From: CBDCKR01 sp964572045
GTDB taxonomy: Bacteria; Gemmatimonadota; Gemmatimonadetes; Longimicrobiales; Gaopeijiaceae
Length of the DNA: 8,158 nucleotides
NCBI GenBank assembly: GCA_964572045.1
Contig: CAZNEI010000053.1
Location: 1 to 8,158 of the forward strand
Direction: 5' to 3'
The notes beneath the pieces were generated by a model. That model was not told where the DNA came from. It saw nothing but the letters and a program-made list of their open reading frames with translations, and searched no databases. Of this stretch, positions 1 to 7,067 are shown one piece after another; the first letter of the stretch is position 1; each line of letters begins with the position of its first letter. Both the position numbers and the translations under genes were made by a program.

Positions 1-67
1 CCCATCCACCAAGGAGTTACCGCGCTAAAGGACCCAAATCCCCGTCGAACTTCGGACTAGCCCCCAC

Positions 68-93
68 CGCGCTCCGTGCTTTCGAGGAGCGCG
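68..93 (-). terminator. GC-rich hairpin downstream of the aminotransferase-fold gene
   Basis: An 8-bp perfect inverted repeat (CGCGCTCC at 68-75, GGAGCGCG at 86-93) encloses a 10-nt loop. It begins 15 nt past the stop codon of the minus-strand gene that ends at 109, which is where an intrinsic terminator would sit. No T-rich tract follows it on the minus strand (the next bases are G-rich), so it is either a terminator of the tract-less kind often seen in GC-rich genomes or an mRNA 3'-end stabilising structure. The position and perfect stem are seen directly; the function is inferred. Confidence 0.5.
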
Positions 94-108
94 ACTAGGC
101 TCTGTCGG

Positions 109-1443
109 TCAGACGAGGGAGCCGATCGCGTCCACGACCCTGTCGACTTCGGCGAGCGTGTTGTAGACGTGGGGGCACAGCCTTATGCCTCCCATCTGGC
201 TCGCACCGGCAACGGCATGGTCCTCGTAGAGGGTGACGAGCGCCTCGCGGGCATCCACGTCTGGCGGACTGAACACCACCACGCCGCCGCTTAGCTCCGG
301 GTCGCGCGGCGTGTGGAGGACGGTGCCCGGCACCCGCGCGGCCAAGCCGTCCTTGAGGGCGGCGGAGAGCTCGCGCACGCGGGCTTCCACCCGCGCGGTG
401 CCGATCATCTCGTGGAACTCGACCGTCGTGCCGACCGCCGACACGGCGGCGTCGTCTCTCTGGCCCAGGTTCTCGAATTTCCGAGCCCCACCTTCCAGCG
501 CCCTCGACCAGCCCACTCCAACGTGCGTGGCCCACGTATCCGCCTGTACCGCTTCGCGCACAAAGAGGACGCCCGCTTCTTTCGGACCCACGAACCACTT
601 GTGGGCGCTGCCCGTGTAGTAGTCGCAGCCCAGGTCGTGGAGGTTGACCTCGAGGCAACCGTACGTCTGAGCTCCGTCGATCATGGCCAGGGCACCCCGC
701 GCGTGGGCCGCTTCCACGATCGCCTTGGCCGGGACGTGGACGCCCGACGTGTTCGAGACGTGGCTGAAGGAGACAAGCCGAGTCCGGGGTGTCATGGAGG
801 CGACGAAAGCGTCGAGGAGCTCGTCGGACGTCTTTGGCTGGGCGGGCGTGGCCACGCGCTTGACCGTGTAGCCGTACCGCTCGGCCCTCACGTCCCACGC
901 CGTGGAGTTGGTAGGGTGGTTCTGATCCCAGAGGAGGACTTCGTCTCCGGGCCCGAAGTCCTGTCCGTTTACTACGGTGGCATTCGCCGCGCTCGTGTTG
1001 CGCACGATCGCGATCTCGCCGGGATCGGCTCCCAGAAAGCGCGCGAGGCCGGCGCGGGCCTCCTCACGGAGAGGTCCGAACTTGCCGCGGTTGTTGAACG
1101 ACGCATCCCGGTCCACATCCCTTGTGAGTTCGAAGACCCGTTGCTGCACGGAGATGGGCGAAGGGCAGAGGTTGGCCGCATTCATGAGGATTAGGCCGTC
1201 CCGGAGGGGAAACACAGCCTTTACGAACCGCCAGAACTCCTCGTCGCCCACCTCGTCCGCTTCAAGGCGACCAGCGGCGGTGCCTAACCGGTCCATCCGC
1301 GAAGTCGCCTCTGGAGAAAAGAGATCGACAGCCCGATAGAGATCTGTGACCTCCTCCGCCCCCAGGAGTGAGGGGACCCCGGTTGAGGCGACGACCCCCC
1401 CGGCGACACGACCCAGGAAACTCCGACGGCTCTGACTGCTCAT
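109..1443 (-). CDS. Tat-exported class V aminotransferase-fold PLP enzyme
   Basis: A 444-residue fold-type I PLP enzyme of the class V family (cysteine desulfurase / isopenicillin N epimerase-like branch). The N-terminus carries a twin-arginine signal (SRRSFLG, Arg6-Arg7) followed by a short hydrophobic stretch, so it is predicted to fold with its cofactor in the cytoplasm and be exported by Tat. Visible family motifs are RNTSAAN near residue 150 (cofactor phosphate region), IDGAQ with Asp256 (pairs with the pyridine nitrogen) and SAHKWF with Lys282, the expected Schiff-base lysine. The C-terminus is complete. The start was chosen at 1443 rather than the in-frame ATG at 1485 because GGAGG lies 6 nt upstream and the Tat motif then sits in its normal place. 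It is probably the second gene of an operon with the glutamate-synthase-like gene, 71 nt upstream. The true reaction (epimerase, lyase, desulfurase or transaminase) cannot be told from sequence. The family and the Tat signal are secure; the substrate is unknown. Confidence 0.93.
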   Translation of the reverse strand: MSSQSRRSFLGRVAGGVVASTGVPSLLGAEEVTDLYRAVDLFSPEATSRMDRLGTAAGRLEADEVGDEEFWRFVKAVFPLRDGLILMNAANLCPSPISVQQRVFELTRDVDRDASFNNRGKFGPLREEARAGLARFLGADPGEIAIVRNTSAANATVVNGQDFGPGDEVLLWDQNHPTNSTAWDVRAERYGYTVKRVATPAQPKTSDELLDAFVASMTPRTRLVSFSHVSNTSGVHVPAKAIVEAAHARGALAMIDGAQTYGCLEVNLHDLGCDYYTGSAHKWFVGPKEAGVLFVREAVQADTWATHVGVGWSRALEGGARKFENLGQRDDAAVSAVGTTVEFHEMIGTARVEARVRELSAALKDGLAARVPGTVLHTPRDPELSGGVVVFSPPDVDAREALVTLYEDHAVAGASQMGGIRLCPHVYNTLAEVDRVVDAIGSLV

Positions 1444-1447
1444 GGTG

Positions 1448-1454
1448 TTCCTCC
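1448..1454 (-). promoter_or_regulatory. Shine-Dalgarno site setting the start of the Tat PLP enzyme
   Basis: On the minus strand GGAGGAA precedes the ATG at 1443, with six bases between GGAGG and the start codon. This near-consensus site decides against the longer reading frame that opens at 1485, whose 14 extra residues would push the twin-arginine motif away from the N-terminus. Confidence 0.8.
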
Positions 1455-1514
1455 AGACCCCAACTCCCCTTGATGGCAGGGACAAGTTAGGCCGAGAGCA
1501 CCGGCCGTGACAGA

Positions 1515-3077
1515 TCAGGGAGTCCGCGCGGTCCCCAGGGCACCGGCCTCATCCTGCGCCATCGCCGCCAGGACCTTCCTTTGGTCGTCGACCGAAGGAA
1601 AGCCCCATTCCGGTCGGTAATCGAAGACCTCGTAGAGGTTTGAGGATCCGAAGCGGCCGTCCAGGATCTCGATGTGCTCACCGGAGAAGAGCCCTGGGTG
1701 CGGCACGCCGCAAGCGCGGCTCAGCTGGAGGATCTCCTTGCGGAGGGTGACGACGTAGTTGGCCAGCCTGGCGGCCTTACCGGTGGGGTCCAAGCCTCGG
1801 ACCAGCCAACGGTTCTGGGTCGCCACGCCCGTGGGGCAGTGACCCGTGTGGCAACGCTGAGCCTGGATGCACCCCACGGCCATCATCGCCTCGCGACCCA
1901 CGTTGATCATGTCGCAGCCGAGAGCGAACGCAAGCATCCCGGCGGCGGGGAAGCCGAGCTTTCCAGACCCGATCAAGACCACGTCCTCGTGGACGTCGGC
2001 CTCCGCCAGGATCCGGTACACACGGCTCAACGCGATCTTGAACGGGAGAGCTACGTGGTCGCTGAACGCCAACGGTGCGGCGCCCGTTCCCCCTTCCCCG
2101 CCATCGATGGTGATAAAGTCCACGCCGCGGTCATCGCGCGCCATGAGGCTCGCGAGCTCCTCGAAGAAGCGATGCTCTCCGACGGCGGACTTGATGCCCA
2201 CGGGCAGGCCACTCGCCTCGGCGAGGCCCTCTACGAAGTCGAGCATCTCGTCCGGGCCCGAAAAAGCGGAGTGCGTCGCGGGACTGTAGACGCTCTCGCC
2301 CACTGCAACACCCCTTATCTCGGCGATCTCCGAGGTAACCTTCGCCCCCGGAAGATGTCCGCCCAGGCCCGGCTTGGCTCCCTGGCTGAGCTTGATCTCG
2401 ACGGACCGCACGGGATTCGCCTTAACGCGCTCCAGGAACCGCTCCATGTGAAAGTTCCCAAGCTCGTCGCGGCAGCCGAAGTAGCCGGTGCCGATCTGCC
2501 AAGTGAGCTCTCCACCGTGCTGATGGTGCGAGGAGATGCCGCCTTCCCCGGTGTTGTGCAGGCAGCCGGCGATCTGCGCGCCCTCGTTCATGGCCCTTAC
2601 CGCGGCGCTTGAGAGAGAGCCGAAACTCATGCCCGAGATGTTGACCACCGAATCCGGTCGAAAGGCCCTTGCCCGCTTGCGATGCCCGCCGAGTACCTTG
2701 GCGCACGGCAACCGATAGGTCTCACCGGCGGCGGACTGCCCGTAGGCTCTCCCTTCGGCGCAAGGCCCCAACCCCATCACTCGATGCTTGAGGATAAGGT
2801 AGTTGGACGTCCTCTCGAGCTCGTTGTCGGTCCCGAAGCCGAAGTAGTTGTTTTCCCTCTTCGAGGACGCGTAGATCCAGCTCCTCTGGTCTCTGGAGAA
2901 CGGTTGCTCCTCGTCGTTGCTCGTGACGATGTACTGTCGGAGTTCGGGACCGACGGACTCCAGCAAGTAACGCAAACGGCCGATGACGGGGAAGTTGCGA
3001 AGAATGGCGTGCTTCTTCTGCGTAACGTCGTAGAGCACGACGAGCAGAAGGGCGAGCCCAACGATCCAAAGCCACAT
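1515..3077 (-). CDS. Membrane-anchored FMN-binding glutamate synthase family protein
   Basis: A 520-residue protein built on the glutamate synthase central/FMN domain (Glu_synthase family, as in the stand-alone archaeal-type and B. subtilis YerD-like proteins). Residues 2-16 form one hydrophobic segment (WLWIVGLALLLVVLY), a likely membrane anchor. The FMN barrel shows ISGMSFGS (147-154), TGEGG (176-180), IKLSQGAKPG (228-237), DGGEGGTG (325-332) and GSGKLGFP (370-377). Cys403, Cys409 and Cys414 have the C-x5-C-x4-C spacing of the glutamate synthase 3Fe-4S cluster. There is no N-terminal class II amidotransferase domain and no NADPH-binding beta subunit nearby, so it cannot act alone as a standard glutamine-dependent GltBD. 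It may instead use ammonia or another donor, or a different substrate. The ATG at 3077 was chosen because family similarity and the membrane segment start there; the upstream in-frame ATG at 3161 would add 28 low-complexity residues. No good Shine-Dalgarno precedes 3077. The family is secure; the physiological reaction is unknown. Confidence 0.93.
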   Translation of the reverse strand: MWLWIVGLALLLVVLYDVTQKKHAILRNFPVIGRLRYLLESVGPELRQYIVTSNDEEQPFSRDQRSWIYASSKRENNYFGFGTDNELERTSNYLILKHRVMGLGPCAEGRAYGQSAAGETYRLPCAKVLGGHRKRARAFRPDSVVNISGMSFGSLSSAAVRAMNEGAQIAGCLHNTGEGGISSHHQHGGELTWQIGTGYFGCRDELGNFHMERFLERVKANPVRSVEIKLSQGAKPGLGGHLPGAKVTSEIAEIRGVAVGESVYSPATHSAFSGPDEMLDFVEGLAEASGLPVGIKSAVGEHRFFEELASLMARDDRGVDFITIDGGEGGTGAAPLAFSDHVALPFKIALSRVYRILAEADVHEDVVLIGSGKLGFPAAGMLAFALGCDMINVGREAMMAVGCIQAQRCHTGHCPTGVATQNRWLVRGLDPTGKAARLANYVVTLRKEILQLSRACGVPHPGLFSGEHIEILDGRFGSSNLYEVFDYRPEWGFPSVDDQRKVLAAMAQDEAGALGTARTP

Positions 3078-3115
3078 GGTGGGTCCGGACTGGAGTGGGG
3101 GGGAGGGGTCTACTC

Positions 3116-3144
3116 TTGATACGCTCTCGAGTCCTCCGCCACAA
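3116..3144 (-). promoter_or_regulatory. Candidate promoter of the glutamate-synthase-like gene
   Basis: On the minus strand TTGTGG (3144-3139) and TATCAA (3121-3116) are separated by 17 bases, the ideal spacing for a sigma-70-type promoter. The hexamers match consensus at only 3/6 and 4/6 positions. Transcription would start near 3109 and give a leader of about 30 nt before the ATG at 3077; it would exclude the longer start at 3161, so if real it supports the shorter protein. Inference from pattern only. Confidence 0.3.
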
Positions 3145-3158
3145 GGACTTGCCGCGGG

Positions 3159-3219
3159 CACGGGCCCGCGCCCGTGAGCCGCCGGGCGGTGAGACCCTCG
3201 AGCACCCGGCTCCGAGGGT
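3159..3219. other. Cluster of three consecutive stem-loops
   Basis: Three inverted repeats follow one another almost without gaps. The first is CACGGGC / GCCCGTG (3159-3165 and 3170-3176, 4-nt loop). The second is CCGC / GCGG (3179-3182 and 3186-3189, 3-nt loop). The third is ACCCTCG / CGAGGGT (3194-3200 and 3213-3219), extended by an inner AGC/GCT helix with a single bulged C at 3212. The cluster lies between the two candidate divergent promoters, outside both predicted leaders. It has no T-tract on either strand. It could be a small structured RNA, the end of one, operator sites, or chance pairing in GC-rich DNA. I do not recognise a known riboswitch or tRNA in it. Confidence 0.45.
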
Positions 3220-3324
3220 TGAATCGGTCAAGCCTGTGCCGGGGAGGGCGCACGGGTCCGCTGGCCTCTGGCGAGGGCCTGGAGCCTGAAGTGGCGTGGT
3301 TGCGCCATTTCTCCAAGCACACCT

Positions 3325-3352
3325 TTGGTAGAGCTAGCCGGTCGTGTACTAT
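3325..3352 (+). promoter_or_regulatory. Candidate dnaE promoter
   Basis: TTGGTA (3325-3330) and TACTAT (3347-3352) are spaced by 16 bases; each matches the sigma-70 consensus at 4/6 positions. This is among the few A+T-rich spots in the region. Transcription would begin near 3359, giving a dnaE leader of about 70 nt that includes the hairpin at 3371-3386. No experimental support is possible from sequence alone. Confidence 0.4.
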
Positions 3353-3428
3353 GCAGGATCCTGCCCCTGTCCGGCACGGGAGCCGGGGCCCGGCCGCCGC
3401 CTCAACCTGAGAGTTTGAACCGAGCGCA

Positions 3429-6400
3429 GTGAGCTTTGTCCATCTCCACACGCACTCTGAGTTCTCCCTACTCGACGGAGGCAACCGACTCATCGATCTC
3501 GTGCACCGGGCCAAGGAGTTCGAGATGCCCGGGCTCGCGCTCACCGACCACGGGTGCCTCTTCGGCGCGTGGACGTTCCACAAGCTGAGCCGCAGGGAAG
3601 GCCTAAAGCCCATTATCGGCATGGAGGCCTACGTCGCCCCCGGTGACCGGAGGGACCGCTCCAAGGCCTCCCACCAGGAGTGGGCATCCTACCATCTGGT
3701 CCTGCTCGCTCGCGACAAGGAGGGCTACCGGAACCTCGTCAAGCTCTCTTCCATCGGGTACACGGAGGGCTTCTACCACCGGCCGCGCGTAGACCGGGAG
3801 GTGCTTGCCACGCACTCCGGGGGGCTCATAGTCAGCTCCGCCTGCATGGCTGGCGAAGTCGCCCGGCACCTGATGGCCGACAACTGGGCAGGCGCCCGAG
3901 AGACCGCGGACTGGTACGCCAACCTCTTCGGGGATCGATACTACCTCGAGGTCCAGGCCCACGAGTCCGAAGGGCAGGCCGAACTTAATTCGAGGATCTT
4001 CCAGCTCGCCGAGGAGACCGGTGTCCCGGTGATCGCCACCAACGACGCCCACTTTCTCAGGGCGGAGGACCACGAAGCGCACGATGTGCTCCTCTGCATC
4101 GGCCTCGGCAAGGACCGTAGCGACCCCGATCGCATGCGCTACGACCGGGGTCTCTACCTGAAGAGCGCAGGCGAGATCTCCGAGCACTTTCCCGGCAGGG
4201 CCGACGTGCTGGAGAACACGCTGAAGATCGCCGACGCGGTCGATCTCGGCTTCCGGAAGAGCTACCACCTGCCCGCGTTTCCGCTTCCCAAAGCGCACAC
4301 GGACGAGAACGAGTACCTCGTTTACTTGGCCGAGGAGGGTGCGAGAAGGCGGTACGGTGATCCCCTTCCTGAGGCCGTCAAGGAGCGCCTCGACTATGAG
4401 CTAGGAGTCATCACCGAAACGGGGTACGCCGGGTACTTCCTGATCACCTGGGACTTCATCGATTGGGCGCGGCGCCATGGCATTCCCGTGGGCCCAGGGA
4501 GGGGCTCGGCAGCAGGCTCGATCGTCGCCTACTGCCTTTGGATCACCAACCTCGACCCCCTTGAGTTCGGCCTTCTCTTCGAGCGCTTCCTCAACCCAGA
4601 GCGGATCTCGATGCCCGACATCGACATCGATTTCTGCTACGAGCGCCGGGGAGAAGTCATTGAGTACGTGAGGGAGAAGTACGGCCGGGACGCCGTCGGG
4701 CAGATCATCACGTTCGGTACGATGAAGTCACGGGCGGTAATCCGTGACGTGGGTCGCACGCTGGGTTTCGAGCCTTCCGAGACGGACCGAATCGCAAAGA
4801 TGATCCCCAACGCGCCCGGGCAGGCGTTCACGGTAGAAGAGGCGGTGAAGAGTCTAAGGGAGGTCAGGGAGCTGTACGAGGACGGCGGTCGCCATCGGCA
4901 GCTCTTCGACTACTCCATGACGCTCGAAGGCCTGGCACGGCACGCTTCGGTTCACGCCGCGGGCGTGGTCATCGCCCCCGGCCCCCTGGACGAATACGTG
5001 CCGGTCTGCATCCAGACCGGCAGGAACGGCTCCGGTGGTGCCGCGGGTGGGCCAATGTACGTTACGCAGTACGACATGAACTGCCTTGAGGATGCCGGGA
5101 TGCTCAAGATGGATTTCCTGGGCCTCAAGACCCTCACAGTCATTCACGACGCCGTGGAGGCTGTGAAGGAGCGGCTCGGTGAACTCCGGCATCCCGAGTC
5201 CGGCGCCCTCTACGGTTCCATGGACGACGTGCCGCTCAACGACCCGTCCGTCTACCGGATGCTGGCCCTTGGCGGTACGGCAGGCGTCTTCCAGTTCGAA
5301 TCGAGACTCGCCCTCGACAAACTCCGCGCGATGGGCTGCGACCGTTTCCAGGACCTAGTCGCCACGAACGCCCTCATCCGCCCCGGTCCGCTCGACTCCG
5401 GCATGACGGACAGCTACATCCGGCGGAAACTCGGCCAAGAGCACGTGCGCTACGACCATCCGGATCTCAAGCCGGTCTTGGAGTCCACGTACGGCATCAT
5501 CGTCTACCAGGAGCAGGTGATGCGCATCGCCAGCGTCCTGGCAGGCTACAACCCGGCCCAAGCCGACGTGCTCAGAAAGGCGATGGGCAAGAAGATCGCC
5601 AGGCTCATCCGCGCGGAGCTCAAACAGTTCATCGAGCGGTCCGTTGAGAGGGGCGTGGAGCGGCGCGTGGCAGAGAACTTGGCCGAACAGATCGAGACCT
5701 TCGGACGCTACGGCTTCAACCTCTCTCACTCCGCCGCATACTCGCTTGTCTCCTACCATACGGCGTGGCTGAAGGCGCACTTCCCTGCGGAGTTCATGGC
5801 CGCCATGCTCTCGGCCGTGCTCTCGAACGTCGACGACGTGGTGAAGTACATCGGAGAGTGTCGGGACCTCCCCCGATATCTGCCTCAGCTCCGAGAGGGG
5901 GTGGAGGTGCTTCCGCCCGACGTTAACGAGTCCGGATGGAAGTTTACGGCGGTGGGCGAGACGCAGATTCGGTTTGGGCTGGGCGCGGTGCGGGGCGTGG
6001 GATCAAGCGCGGTCCAGTCGATTCTCAAGGCGCGCCGGGACGGAGGCTTCGGATCGATGTTCGACTTCCTCGAGCGGGTCGACTTGCGGACGTTGAACAA
6101 GCGGGCCGCCGAAGCGCTCATCGCATCGGGCGCGCTGGACTCGTTCGGGCATCGGGCGCAGCTGCTCGCCGGGCTCGACACGGCGTACTCCGAGATCAGC
6201 GCCCGCAAGGCGGACGAAGAAGCTGGCCAGGGATCCCTATTCGGGGCAGCCGGGACAGGGCTGGAGCAACCCGACCCCGGGCTTCCGCGCGTACCTGAGT
6301 GGCCCGAGCGGGAACGACTGAAGAGGGAGAAGGAGGCGCTCGGCTTCTTCATTTCGGGACACCCATTGGCGCGGTATCGGGAAGTCGTGCGGGCCTTCGA

Positions 6401-7010
6401 TCTGCCCAACACGGGCAATCTCAAGGATCACTGCGGCCAGCCTGTGCAGATCGCTTGCGTCGTCACGAAGGTGGCGCGTCAGATCTCGCGACGGGGCAAC
6501 GCAGAGTGGGGGAAGATCACGGTCGAGGATTTCCACGGGACCGGGACCGTCCTCGCCTTCAAGGACACGTGGCACGACTACAAGGACGTCCTCCGGCAGG
6601 ATGCCGTGGTGCTGCTTTCGGGAAAGGTCAGCGGGCGCGAGCGGGACGAAGAAGATCCGCCGATCTTTCTCGACGAAGCTTCTCTGTTGGAGGATCTCGC
6701 GAACAGCGGCGCCCTGGCCGTCCGGATCGAGCTGCCCGGGGCCGGCCAACCGCATGCCGACACCTTCATCCGGGCAAGAGAGGTCCTGATGGCCCACCCC
6801 GGCGGCGCCGCGGTGGAGCTCGCGCTGCCGACCGACAAGAGTGCACCTGCGACACTTCTCCGCTCGCGGACGCTGAGGGTCGATCCCAGCCGGGAGGCTC
6901 TGGAAGAGCTTCAGGAGGTGTTGGGAGGGGCCCGGGTGCGTGTGGTGAAAGCCCGGCCTCACCAGGAAGCAGATCCCGAGGAGGCGCGGTCGACGCCCCC
7001 GAGCCGCTAG
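3429..7010 (+). CDS. dnaE: DNA polymerase III subunit alpha (replicative polymerase)
   Basis: This 1193-residue protein is the catalytic subunit of the replicative DNA polymerase, close to the usual DnaE1 length (E. coli 1160). Domain order: PHP domain (about 1-280); polymerase palm with GPGRGSAAGS (355-364), PDIDIDF giving catalytic Asp397 and Asp399, and MDFLGL giving the third, Asp562; fingers; a C-terminal helix-hairpin-helix region (near 895-907); a clamp-binding motif QGSLF (934-938, consensus QxxLF); and an OB fold (about 1005-1075). The PHP domain keeps the full set of metal ligands by alignment with M. tuberculosis DnaE1: His7, His9, Asp16, His41, Glu66, His89, Cys139, Asp206 and His208. 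It may therefore proofread by itself, unlike E. coli DnaE. The start is GTG: an in-frame TGA lies at 3408-3410 and no other start codon occurs between them, while MSFVHLHTHSEFSLLDG is the typical family N-terminus. The ribosome site is weak. It appears transcribed alone, divergent from the glutamate-synthase-like gene and convergent with the VOC gene. Confidence 0.98.
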   Translation: MSFVHLHTHSEFSLLDGGNRLIDLVHRAKEFEMPGLALTDHGCLFGAWTFHKLSRREGLKPIIGMEAYVAPGDRRDRSKASHQEWASYHLVLLARDKEGYRNLVKLSSIGYTEGFYHRPRVDREVLATHSGGLIVSSACMAGEVARHLMADNWAGARETADWYANLFGDRYYLEVQAHESEGQAELNSRIFQLAEETGVPVIATNDAHFLRAEDHEAHDVLLCIGLGKDRSDPDRMRYDRGLYLKSAGEISEHFPGRADVLENTLKIADAVDLGFRKSYHLPAFPLPKAHTDENEYLVYLAEEGARRRYGDPLPEAVKERLDYELGVITETGYAGYFLITWDFIDWARRHGIPVGPGRGSAAGSIVAYCLWITNLDPLEFGLLFERFLNPERISMPDIDIDFCYERRGEVIEYVREKYGRDAVGQIITFGTMKSRAVIRDVGRTLGFEPSETDRIAKMIPNAPGQAFTVEEAVKSLREVRELYEDGGRHRQLFDYSMTLEGLARHASVHAAGVVIAPGPLDEYVPVCIQTGRNGSGGAAGGPMYVTQYDMNCLEDAGMLKMDFLGLKTLTVIHDAVEAVKERLGELRHPESGALYGSMDDVPLNDPSVYRMLALGGTAGVFQFESRLALDKLRAMGCDRFQDLVATNALIRPGPLDSGMTDSYIRRKLGQEHVRYDHPDLKPVLESTYGIIVYQEQVMRIASVLAGYNPAQADVLRKAMGKKIARLIRAELKQFIERSVERGVERRVAENLAEQIETFGRYGFNLSHSAAYSLVSYHTAWLKAHFPAEFMAAMLSAVLSNVDDVVKYIGECRDLPRYLPQLREGVEVLPPDVNESGWKFTAVGETQIRFGLGAVRGVGSSAVQSILKARRDGGFGSMFDFLERVDLRTLNKRAAEALIASGALDSFGHRAQLLAGLDTAYSEISARKADEEAGQGSLFGAAGTGLEQPDPGLPRVPEWPERERLKREKEALGFFISGHPLARYREVVRAFDLPNTGNLKDHCGQPVQIACVVTKVARQISRRGNAEWGKITVEDFHGTGTVLAFKDTWHDYKDVLRQDAVVLLSGKVSGRERDEEDPPIFLDEASLLEDLANSGALAVRIELPGAGQPHADTFIRAREVLMAHPGGAAVELALPTDKSAPATLLRSRTLRVDPSREALEELQEVLGGARVRVVKARPHQEADPEEARSTPPSR

Positions 7011-7021
7011 TAGCGCTCGAA

Positions 7022-7053
7022 TCCGGGCTCCGGAAGCGGGGGTGGCCCACCCC
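7022..7053. terminator. Two tandem hairpins between convergent genes
   Basis: The 57-nt gap between the dnaE stop and the VOC-gene stop contains TCCGG-GCT-CCGGA (7022-7034) and GGGGTG-GCC-CACCCC (7039-7053). Being symmetrical, both can form in either transcript, so they are placed to end transcription from both sides. Neither is followed by a T-tract on either strand, so classical intrinsic termination is not assured. Position and pairing are seen; function is inferred. Confidence 0.4.
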
Positions 7054-7067
7054 GGGGATGTCAGTGC

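Larger units (their letters stand above)
3078..3428. other. 351-nt divergent intergenic region
   Basis: This gene-free stretch separates the minus-strand glutamate-synthase-like gene from plus-strand dnaE. It holds a candidate promoter for each direction, a cluster of three stem-loops between them (3159-3219), a smaller hairpin at 3263-3279 (CCTC/GAGG with loop TGGC), and a hairpin in the predicted dnaE leader at 3371-3386 (CCGGC/GCCGG). The last competes with an overlapping palindrome, CCGGGGCCCGG, at 3383-3393. I see no convincing gene here: the reading frames crossing it are short, start inside dnaE or the neighbouring gene, and resemble no family I recognise. Confidence 0.85.

Noticed and set aside
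1444..1514. Short GGCC/GGCC inverted repeat between the two minus-strand genes as a possible terminator
   Set aside because: A 4-bp stem with a 9-nt loop and no T-tract is too weak to separate the two genes into distinct transcripts.
1674..2612. 312-residue plus-strand reading frame
   Set aside because: Lies wholly antisense to the well-conserved glutamate-synthase-like gene and shows no family motifs.
3105..3135. Resemblance of minus-strand TATCAAGAG to the start of a SAM riboswitch
   Set aside because: Only a few bases match and no downstream aptamer core is present before the start codon at 3077.
3194..3228. tRNA-like T-arm resemblance (GAGGGTTGAATCGG)
   Set aside because: The T-loop lacks the required TTC, and no acceptor stem, D-arm or anticodon arm can be drawn around it.
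3110..3622. 170-residue minus-strand reading frame crossing the intergenic region into dnaE
   Set aside because: It begins inside dnaE, antisense to the conserved PHP N-terminus, spans the candidate promoters and has no recognisable domain; typical spurious frame in GC-rich DNA.
6237..6962. 241-residue minus-strand and overlapping 292-residue plus-strand frames in the 3' part of dnaE
   Set aside because: Both are shadows of the conserved dnaE C-terminal region, with arginine- and glycine-rich composition typical of out-of-frame GC-rich sequence.
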